NCBI GenBank assembly: GCA_025267735.1
Contig: CM046308.1
Coordinates: 36,445,267-36,509,266, forward strand
Direction: 5' to 3'
DNA from: Mactra quadrangularis
Taxonomy: Eukaryota > Mollusca > Bivalvia > Venerida > Mactridae
DNA: 64,000 nucleotides
Shown here in pieces: positions 40,201 through 52,200 of this stretch. A program made the position numbers and the translations under genes. Numbering within the stretch: the first letter of the stretch is position 1; every line of letters starts with the position of its first letter. Below the pieces are notes generated by a model. That model was given only the letters and a program-made list of their open reading frames with translations. It was not told the origin of the DNA and searched no databases.

Positions 40201-43200
40201 CTGAAACTCGGAGAACGTGCTCCTGATTTTAATAACAAATCAGTGATAGAGATAGCACATGATGCAGGATATATACATTTCTTAGCTCATCCTTGTTGTC
40301 AGAAATGGCTTACTAAAAAGTTTCATGGACATTTACACTTTAAAGAACTCAACTGGGGAGTTTTTAGATTGCCTCTTTGGTTTAAGGTACATAATCTATC
40401 AAATGTATTTTTTTTTCTGAAGATTTTATTTTAACCTTCAATTATAGTAATTGCTTCTTTTGGTTATTTTCCTGGGTCTGTAGCGCTGTAAGCCATGTGT
40501 AGGATTATAAAACCAGTGTCCAAAAGGGGTTGCTATTTCGAGTCTCACATGGGCTGGTTACACCCTTCAATGAAAGTTCAACAAAAATGTACATATTAGG
40601 TCACATTGTGTCAGACCTACTCTTTTTCCCTATTTGATGTCTAGTAACTTCCTTCATTGGGTTTTCATTACAATTTTCTATATTCAATCAAAAGATTAAC
40701 CATTTCTTTGATAAATAAGTCCAAGATTTTGAAATCGGCCCAGAAATAAAAACACAAACATCCATTGAATGAGATAAGTCATTTTTGTTACGGTTTCTGA
40801 GATAATGAGTTACATACCTTTATTATACATATGTGTATACAATAATTTTTTATTATGCTTTATGCCTGCAGCCTGTGAATTAATCATGGTAATCTTCGAT
40901 GATATGGCCTTTCCACTATTCGGAAGTATCAAAACACAGTGTATATTAAAGTAACTAGAACTGTGTGGTATAATTATATTGAATTTTTTTTTTATCTTTC
41001 AGATTCTAACCAGTGTGTTCTTGATATTTCCAATGTTTATTTGGATTTCATTTACTCCTATTAACAAGAAAGCCAATGGTAATTGAATTATTTTATGTTA
41101 ATTTTGGGCACATTCTGCAAGTCGATCGCTAGCTAGCACTTAGTAGCAATTTCCTAGGATCAAGCAAATTGAATCGCTAGCTACCGAAACGTATCAAGTG
41201 TTTTTCATGCTAGCCGAATCATTCAGAACGTTTCTGATTTTTTTCAAAATGGCTGCCCCCTGTGGGAATGTGTTTCTTATTCAAGAATACTGATACATAT
41301 TTCATTTAATGCATATATTTCGTTAAAGTGGTTAAATAGAATAATCATGGTGATAATTAATTTGAATATTTTTCATTTGTTGCAATTCTGAACTTTTTGT
41401 TTTAGAAAGTCGCCATCTTGGATTTTCTAGTTTGAAGCAAACCGTTCCGTAGACCTCTTGTGCTACAATAAATTGCTTTTAAAAAGCCCTAGCTAGCGAT
41501 CGCCTTGCAAAACGTGCCCTTTATGTCACCAGTTAAAGAATGGCTTTAACGTTTGTTGCACCTTTGTAAAGTATTATGAGGAATGTACACTTATGATTGT
41601 GTCCATGTCAATTCTACTTTTGAAGAACTTTTCTGTAATATAAAAATTGTGCTTGAAAAATATCTATTAATTGTAACTTTCATATCTGAGGTCACATGTT
41701 GGGGCAAATGGGCAAGTCGTCCCATTTTGTCATACTAAAGGCTAAGAAAAACAGTGATCAAGCAGTATGTGGAGGATATTTGTTTATTATTATACCTCAC
41801 ATGATTTGTTTACTAGCCTAATGTTAAGTCACCGGGTGACAATCCGTAATGTTACCCTCTGGGCATCACCTATCGGCCCGTTTGACATCACCTATTGGCC
41901 CACTTAAAGGGACGGGAGACTACTGCGTTGGAGTTTGCTAATACCAAGTATTTTGCCATTCAATTTGAGTTACTCCCTTGTGCAGACGCTTGCTTTTTAC
42001 GAAACAACAAACTAAACGGTGTAAAAATGTCTTCAAGTTCGGAAGCAAATAAAACAGATAAGATTAAATGGTTTGTGCCTATTAAATTGTAAACAATTTC
42101 TGAGTTTAGTTGTTCGGTAAAATAAAATAAATATCACATTTTACCGAGGATGATAGAGGGGAATGTACACCAGAGACAAGTAATGTCAACCTCTGCTAAA
42201 GCCTCGGTTGACATTACTTGTCTCTGGTGTACATTCCTCTATATCACCCTCTGTAGGATGTGATATTTATATACTGCTGGGAATTTCTGTTTGAATGTAC
42301 AATAAAAATATAACTACTCATTTGTTATTCCATAATGAGAAAATCTTATCATTGCCTTTGACTTAATCTTGCCATGTTGTTGGTAGCATGAAAAGACACA
42401 GAAGCTTTAATGATCTAATAAATCTGATGGACTGGTCTTCAATATAATTATACATTAATTTTTTATGTTTATTGATACTAGACGAGGAAACCAGTCAAGA
42501 TTTAGACCAGTCAGATAGTGAAGAAGAAGATGACATAATACCACACATTACAAAATCTACACTAGAAAATATTAAGATGAAAGAGGTAAATTATTTAACA
42601 GTTCTTCTTTTTTGGAGGGGGGAGGGAGGGGGGTAACAATGTAGGACCACATTGTATTAGCTAATATAAAGTCATATGATTGTTTGCAGTCATTCAACCT
42701 TCTCACCATATCTGGAAAGTTTGCAGTCATTCAACCTTCTCACCATATCTGGAAAGGCTAAATCTCTGGGTTAAGCTGTTGACCAGTTATTAGGCTGTAC
42801 TTCTGTCAGTGACTGACAACTGAGATACATGATTTATAATCAGTAGTAGGAGGGAGAATAGCCATAGAAATTATTTTATGATCAAACTCCACAAAACTCT
42901 GCCCAGTATTGGAATAGAACCAACAACTCCTCAATGAGTAGACTTGCAAGATGAACTAGCCGGGCTGTGTTATTCAGAAATTCCTCCTTAACTTTAGGGA
43001 GTCCTACTGTAAGAGACAAAAAATTGGATGCAGATTTGCAGTCACAAATTGTGTTAAACAATTCCTGGAAGCTCAAATTCAAAGTAAGAAGATTGCAATT
43101 ATTTAGGGATCCTGATGAATAGCCGTCTAAGAATCACTGGGATTCCTGGCACCTGTTCCTAAACCTGGAGTTTCTGATAACTCGGGGGCAGATCCAGGAT

Positions 43201-46200
43201 TTTTTTCTAGGGGGGGGGTCTGAACTTTTCTAGGGGGGGTTCAAACTTTTCTAGGGGGGTCCAAACTTTTCGGGGAGAGGGGGGGTCTGAACCACAACCA
43301 CATTATACACATTTTGCAGAAAAAATGCAACATATTGATAATAAATACTACATAACCATTAAATCTATGTTAAGCACCGAGAAAAATTGCTTCATGCTAT
43401 TAAAAAATGACTTACAAGCAAGAAATACACTAATGGACATGTACATTTTCAAAATTCTTGGGAGTCCGGACCCCCCTGACCCCCCCCCCCCCCCCCCCGC
43501 TGGATCTGCCCATGTAACTTGTACTATTACTCTGTTTAACCTTTCTCTTGAAGAATTCTATATTATATTCTCAATTCTGTTTCAGAAAAAGAAGAATCCA
43601 TTGAGTAACACATTGAAGTCAGTACTACAGTTTAGAAAACCTAAAAGAGATGTCCCAGTTCATCAGAAATTTTATCTCCTATGGACAGCACCTATAACAA
43701 AGTTCTGGATGACTCAATTGTTCTATTTTGCATATCTCGGACTTTTCTGTCTTGCTACATTATGGCCCACATGTGGTAATCAGATCATTGATATCATACT
43801 ATGGGGTTGGACAGCTGTTATAGAAATGGAGTTAGTTTGTAGAGTGTACAGGAAATATCATGTAGGTTTACTTTCTATGTGTTAGTGTTATGTATAATTA
43901 TATATATGTTAGACCTGGGCACCGCCAGGAAAAATTTATACCCCGGAAAACTGCGGTTTTTTACTAAATACCACGGTATACCATAAAGTAAGCATTTACT
44001 ATGTGCAGTTGGGCTATTAAATAAAAAATTCATTTTTAAGAAGATCATTTATTAACTTTTGAAAACACGACAGTCCTTATTTAAGGGTAATAGCTATAAC
44101 AATATAATAATTCTTGATTTTTTAAGTTTTTCCCAAATTTATTGAAAACTTTTGATGGTATTTCATAATCAAATAACTTAATGTACGACTCGGATGACCG
44201 TTGATTCGGCCACCCCTGCTTACATATGTAACATGTAAAACCAATATCACGGGTACTACTTGTTCACGGATACTGCTCGCTTACCAGAAAGGCAGTTAAG
44301 TTATTCAATACAGGTATTTCCAAAAATACCACAGTATTGTACCGGGAGATAAAAAACCTTGGTTACCAGTTTACTGGTAATACTGTGCACCTCTAATATG
44401 TAGGAACAAATTTAGCTGAAAAGAATTAGCTATTTAATTGTCCATTCATGGGTTAAATTTGTCCATTTTTAACTTAAACCAATATTTCCAGATGCCCTTA
44501 TTTCATTATTAATTGACTGACATATATGCAACTTGGTCAAATTATTTCTTGGGCGATTGTTAGAAAAAGCCATTTGAACCCTGATCCAAGTTACCATGGC
44601 AAATCTGGAGCAGAGTGAAAGAAGCAAATAATGCAATTTTGCTCTTCTTTAAAATCCTAATTTGCATTGCATTCAATTATATTTTTCATTTAATAAAGTT
44701 GTAAATTAAGGTCCTTGGTTTTGCTATTTGTTTGTGGTTTCCATTTTATAGATAAGTTTATAAATCTTACACCATCTTCCTCTTTGCTTTTTGGCTGTCA
44801 AACTCCTCACAGTGCTTACGTCACGCTTTGCTACTTTAACCACTGCCACCACGTGAATCACGTGACGCTTGTAATACCATCTGTTTATAGAATGCCCAAA
44901 CGTCTCACTGTGCTTAAGTCATGTTTTATTATTTTTAAAAATGATTAATTAAAACTATTTTTTATTTTTAAGTACCTTGAACATCATAATTTAAAACATG
45001 AAGACTCAATTTGTGGAAAATATTGAATTGTAACAGAAAAGATGAAAACATAATATTCGGCTCTCTGAGGGACGAATTTACTTTTGGTGGCAGTGGTTAT
45101 TGAATTAATAAAGGGAAATAACCGTTGCGGGGAGTTTGTTTGGCTGTATGTAAGACCTGTGTTGTTTGATTGTTCCTGTTCCTGATGGTTGCTGTAACCT
45201 TTGTGTATCACTTTTTTGCTTATTTTTTAATTTCAGAAATACAAAACTCTATCTCTACTGGGTAACTGTATAGATATATTACTGATATTGGTATTTCTGA
45301 TATTATTACTGATGACACGTATCATGCAGACATGGGTACCACTAACAGACTATCTACAAGCTAAGACTATCTTGTGTTATGGTTTGATATACTTCTTCTA
45401 TCGTCTACTTGGAGTCTACCTACCTATCAGTCCAACGTTAGGACCTATGTTACTTCGTATCAGCAGAATGGTTAGTATAAGACTTTGTAAGTCAATTTCT
45501 TTACCAACATCAGTCTGCCCCCATAAAACACCAGTCTGAAGCCCAGGACAAAGACCCATCAGTCTGAAACCTGGGGTGAGTGAAAACAGATTTGGCCTGG
45601 TTCATATTTCCTTATTTGATATGGATGGATCAGTGCAGAACTAGTCTACAATGATATGACTTACAAAATGTGGAGCTACGGAGGTAAACCCTACCACAAA
45701 AAGTATTGAGTACTTAACCCATATAGAGTAAGAAGAGTATTTCACTGAGTTAAAATTTTTAAGATCATGTTATAAAAAGTTAATGTCATTTAGTGTGTCA
45801 CTGTATCAACTATATTGAATTCTAAGAATGATGATGTGAACTTATTATTCATGTTGGTTATATTGCAGTGAATTTGAGCACAAAAAGTGATCCAAATATC
45901 TGCAGGATTCAATGCACTACTGGGTTACCATGGTTTGAAATTTATATCCTAGTTAGAACACTCTCTAAAGTCAGGGGCGGATCCAGGATTTTTTTCTAGG
46001 GGGGGGGGGGGGTTTCGAACTTTTCTAGGGGGGGGTCCAAACTTTCGAACCACATTAACATTATACATTATTTGCAGAATAATGCAACATATTGATAATA
46101 AAAACTACATAACCATTGAATCTATATTAATCACCATGAAAAATTGCTTCATGATACTTAAAATTTACTTACAGCCAAGAAATACACTAATAGACAGGTA

Positions 46201-49200
46201 CGTTTTGGAAATTTTAGGGGGGGGGGGGGGTTCTGACCCCCCTGCTGGATCCGCCTATGAAAGTTCTAATATTAGCTCTATCAAAATGGATGGTCTTGAT
46301 AGAGTAATTAATAAAGGGACATTTATCTTCGCAAACTAAGCATTACAGACTTAACAATTTGTAAAAAATGTAATGATTGTGCAATAACCAATGTGATCTT
46401 TGGCAGAATGTAATTGTCAAGTAATTTATTTTTGACTTATTTTTACCATGTATTAAATGTGATTTTTTATTGTATTATAGGTAAAACATGATTTTGTAGC
46501 ATTTGTAAGAATGTTTCTGATATTTATGATAGCTGGTGGTGTTACTATACAAGCTACTGTATATCCTAACTGGCCTATGTCTACATCCTTAATTAAACGT
46601 GTTATATTGAGACCTATATATGGAATGTTTCTGACACAGATAGATGATTTAGAAGGTTTGTACAAACTGTGATGTTTACTTGTGTATATAAGTTCAAGTT
46701 ATCTCCCTTGTTCAAACATTTATCTGTTTAACAGTTATAGAATTTTTGGTGATTTCGCCGAAAGGCTTATGTTATACCACAAGTCAAAAACTATGGACAA
46801 TTCAAATGCCTGACCAGTTTAACCTGCGGAGTGATATCTCTGATATACTACGTAGTCCATTTTTAAGTGATAAAAGTAATTCTGTAATCTGACTGGTGTT
46901 TACATCAATTGATAAGCACGTAGAAGGGGGGGGGGCAATCAAATCTCCTTAATACACTCTCCTTAATTGGCTAAGAAAAAAATATTTTAACATGTGTTTT
47001 GAAATGACACATGAAAAAAATATTTATAAAGAAATTAGTGAATGGATATAAATGGTAAAAGAGCTGTTGTAGACTTGAGATTGCCATTTCGAAGAGCGTG
47101 GTTAAAAATATCTGAAAAAGCATTGCTAGTGAGCCTATATGCATGTAGAAGAAACATCAAATTTAAGAAACAGAGTAACTTTAGTATCTTTATGTAACTT
47201 CATATCAATCATCCTGAACGAAAACAAATTCCAGTATCAACACATTTGGACAATTGCTGCAAAACAACACCAAAATACAAAATATTTCCATTCTACAAAA
47301 TGTATAAAGAAAACAGAAACATATGTCAAATATATGAAAATAAATTTATTAAAATATTCACACCAAAATTAAATAAGTACTTTTAATAAGCATATATAGA
47401 GAATATTAGGTTAGTGCCAATCTGTATCTAGTTTATCCGGCAAGTTGAAGAAAGGTTTATTCGGCGAGGCGAGCCGGATAAACTAAGTACAGATTGACAC
47501 TAAACTAATATTCTATTTTTCCTACTCGCATTTGCTTGAATGACTAATTTAAAATCCGAAAATTCTGCGTTCAACATGCTTAAATTCAGATCATGGCAGA
47601 AGCGCAGTCAAGAAATAATTCCGATGATTGACTCCATTATATATTAGTAAAGGCAATATTTTAAATGAAAGAAAAGAAAATACTAAAATAAACTCAGTTT
47701 AGAAATAAACAAGGAAAAAATCATTTTTGGACGAATAAATCACTTGCGAATTTTCCGAGGACGAATCAGTTTTTATGACGTCATGTAAGCGAAGTTTGTT
47801 GTCAACATGGCGGTCGTATTGTAGCGTTTGTAGGATTCGTCATTTGACGCGTTTACTATTAGATTATCATGGATTTAACCAATATTATCAGGATAATTTG
47901 TTATTCAAACTTTAAATAGACGATAGGATATATGGATAAAAGGATTATTAAGGGAAATACACTCACAGCGAGCCAGCGACGCTGAAAGATGTCAACAATT
48001 TTCAGAAAATGGCCAGGATGGTCTGTGTCGTGGATGACGATGATGATTTTTTAAGCCAGTTTCATTATATTTAATTTATGCGTGGCTTGGCTTTGGTAAA
48101 ACAATAGTCAACCTATGTATTTACTGTATAATGGCTGGATATTCGTCAAAACATACACAGAAAGGAATTCAGTGCAAATTTTGGAGTTTGGCACTGTATA
48201 GCGTCAACGATTGAGTTTTCGTAAAATTTGAATGATTAAGTAAGTGATTTAATAAAGATTTAAATTGAAATTGTTTGTAAAAGCCCGTATTTGATTATTT
48301 TGTGAAAATGTATTTGTTAATATGTCTTTAAAAGAATTAAACGCAGCCGCTTTTGATGCCCAATGTTATGATAATGTAGAAAAGTAGTCCGTCAATGCGT
48401 AGTCACGTGACTGCCGAATAAAGCAACGCTGCCGAATAAAGATAGGTTTATTAGGTCAATAGGTTTTCCTTCTAAAAGATCAGTTTGGGGTAGGATAAAC
48501 ATATATATAATACCAAGTTATTATGACGTCACAAAATAAAAACGTCATGACGTCGTTACCATACATACCCTGACATTCCCTCTGACCATATTATTAAAAC
48601 TGGTTGGGGTTTAAATTAACATTTTTTTTTTTTATACATTAATAAGGCCACAACAAGTTGATCATCTGTTCTACGGATTTTTCTGGGGGAAAAAATAAAA
48701 AGAGTCTTTATTCACTTGCTTTATATTGGGGTTTGACCAAATTTTTATGAGCGAGCGAGGAAATAAAAATATTTTTTTTGTAAAAACCGTCAAAATTAAG
48801 GTGTGAGCGAATCCATAGAACATATGATCAATTTGTTGTGGCCTAAAGAAGAAACAAATACATGGAGTCTACATCTTGTTATTTTAGTGTATACATGTAT
48901 GTATATATATATATTTATATGATTTCAGGAAATTCTACATGTAAAGCAGATTTTGAACACTCTAGAGATTACTGTCATGCTGGTAAGTGAGAGAATTTAT
49001 TGAGTAGGATTATACGATATACATGTACAGTGTAACATGTACAGTGAACATGGTTACTTTTTAAGATACTATTTCTATCTTGACGTGAAATAATGACTTA
49101 CTCAGTCTACAAAATTAGGATATGAAAGTGGTGACCCGAACAGGTCATTTTAGCAGCTAGCACTTTATCTTGTTTGTAAAATTTTGGTTGCTCAAAAGAA

Positions 49201-52200
49201 ATTTTTGGTTGCCCAAACTAGAAATTGGTAGTCCCGGGCAACCAGACTCCCTCTAATTTCATAGACTGCTTACTCATTTTGGAATTTTTTTGCAAGTATC
49301 TCAATATGTTCTGTGAACATGTATAGTATGTGCTAATTTACCTGATACAGATTAATGCTCTCTAAGTTAACACCAAAAACTTCTCTGATCTGCCAGTCAG
49401 CCATGCTGGTAAAGACAAAAAGCCTGACTGCACAAAAGATCACTTGTGTATCGCTTTAAATTCATAGTGGCTGTGTTTCATGTTTTTAAGAGTTTCGGCT
49501 TCCACAGATTTAGAACTCACTTAATGATGAGTATTTTATGACAGGAAGTATTATCTGTATTGATACAGATATATTTGTAGGGTTTAAAATATAGGCTATT
49601 GTTGTTGAAAATTAAACCCTGTAAGCTGCCCGGCTAGCTCAGTTGGTAGCACACAAGTCTACTGATGGAGGGGTCGTGGGTTCGATTCCCGGGCGGGGCA
49701 TACTTTTGTGGAGCTTGGTCATGAAATTATTTCTACGGTCATTCTCCCTCCTACCAATGATTTTTAATTATATAGGGCAGTTGTCAGTTACTGACGAAAG
49801 TATGCGCTTAGTAGTTGGTAACAAGCAAAATCCAGAGATTTAGCCTTTCCAGGAGGAGTGAGTAAATTGACTGACCGCCGTTATATGACCTATACAATGT
49901 GTTGCTATGGTGTTAAACCCAACAAACAAACAAACAATTAAACTCTGTGAAAACTATCCACTTTACATTAATTACAGTATAACCTATTATATAAATTTAC
50001 AGGTAATGTGTATACAGGAACAAACCCCACATATACAGGTAATGTATTGCTTTCTTTTATATTTATTGTATGAATTTTAACTAATCTTGACTATCTGCAG
50101 TGTAAAAAAGAAACCCAAAAATCTTTTATAATTAAATGTGCATCGTTATACTTTATATTTTCAAAAAAACGAATTCTTGCATACCCGTACGGACTGTTGC
50201 GCAATATATTCCTGTATTAAGCAAGTGTGCCAAAATATCGATATTTGGCACACTTCCTAGTGTGCCAAAAAAGTGATATTGAGGCAACTTCCGGTCATTA
50301 CACACTTACAGTCTAACAAGGGCAGACTTTCCCCACGTGAAATTTGTTACGTAATTAGCAACAATAAGCTATCTAATTTTATGATGTGTGTTTTTTTCAA
50401 AGTGAAATAAGATTATCAACGACAAGACTTACGTTTTATAATAAGGGTTCATTTGATTCTAACGTTTCGGCATTGAAAAAACAAAACAATACATGCGATG
50501 TAACGTCAATGCAAAAATAGCATGTTACGTCGAGAAAAAATGTTTAAGAAAATTCATCATAGCATGTAAGAGTCAACATATGCAATGAAAAGGTTATGAA
50601 ACAAGGCAAGTGTGCCTTAAGTCGATATCGGCACACTTTCCTCGGCATTAGCCCTCGGGCTGAAGCTCTCGGGCCAATACCTAAGCAAGTGTGCTGATAT
50701 CTTCCTTAAGGCACAATTGCCCTGTTTAATATCCTCTACTTATTATACTATCTCAGTACTGGGGACCAGAAATTGGACATGAGCTTGATAAATCTTAGTT
50801 TTAAGAATTAGTTTCACAATCAAGCTAAAACCAATAAGTATAAACTAACAAGAAAGCATTAATGAACTGTAGTTGAGCATAAATCAAAGTAATCAATAAA
50901 GTTAAAAAAATCATTGTTTTTTCTTTTAATAAGAATGCTGTATATTTTGTATACTTTCAGATCCTAGAATCCAGAATATAACAACATGTTCTGTATCAAG
51001 TTTTTCTGGCTATGTTGTTACATTACAATATTTATTGATATGTAAACTTGTACTGGTCACTCTTCTCTTTGCTATGTTCTCGTAAGTATTTCATTTAGTC
51101 TCGTTTTCTGTTAATTTATACCCTTCAATGAACATTTGACAATTATGGCAATTTTCCTCTATTAATAATGTATATGGAAAAGTTCCCAGTCTTGTGGAAG
51201 GGTAGGTTAGTACTGGTTATAGACAAGGGTCCAGGAAGCTAGGTTTGGTGTGCTGGATGCCGTAAAATAACCAAAATGTGTTGATGCTGCATTAAACCAG
51301 TGTAAAATAAATTCTGTAGTCTAGATTACCTGCCCCTTACCACTAACGTTATCGAGTCAGGCAAACAGAAATCATGGTGGCCTCCTCAGTTATCATACAG
51401 GTATTACGTTTTCTTAATCTTGCATGATCATTTGCTGACAATAGTTACTTTAGTAGGAGTTCGGTACTATATAGGACATTCGATTTAGATTTTTTAGATT
51501 ACACGTATATTTAGCTGACGATTAACAAAAACATGTCTCAAGTGAACACAATTTGGACATGGATTAGTCTCGTTAGAATTTCGGATACTTTATTTTGCAT
51601 AAATTAATGTAACCGAACAACTAAAAAAGGTATCCACAGCAATTCTTGTACAATGATCCTTTGATTTAAGCCTGTGTAGTGAGAAATCCTCATATGAAAA
51701 CATAATTATTCAATAACTAATTCATTACATAGGGCGTGGCCATGATCATGCTTTGCCTGACTTACTTTTACCTGCGGAAGTACGACTGGGAACCAGACAA
51801 TAAATTCTGGTGATTTACATTGTATTAATTTTTGTATATGTAGTCATGTGACCTACAACGACAACTGATTAGGTAAACAAGAATGTTTTAACTAGGGGTG
51901 TAACGGTTAACCGATATACCGGTTAATATTGCAATGGGAATTCTGATGGTTTTTAACTGGTTCATTTTTCTTCAAACAGGTTTTTCTAGTTATGTTCAAT
52001 ACTGATTGTTTTTATCTGAATCCGAAATTTAAATGTTTGAATAAATGTTAAAATTTGTTTGAAACTTAAAATAGTCTTTATGTGCTTTAATAGGTTAATT
52101 ATTTCAACAAATGAGAGAATAATTATCTTTGAAAGTCCATTGAAAACTTCACTTTTCTAACTACATGTAAATCAAACATTTTGTTTAATAGATCATTTGA

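Noticed and set aside
43325..43885. 186-codon open frame beginning in a repeat and covering exon 18
   Set aside because: Only 43586-43861 is coding. The left part is the CATAGGCGGATCCAGG-end element with its C run (Pro repeat), and an acceptor TTTCAG separates them.
49625..49700. Possible tRNA gene (A and B boxes)
   Set aside because: The same head is fused to an identical body and tail at six sites in the window, which identifies a SINE. No convincing tRNA fold.
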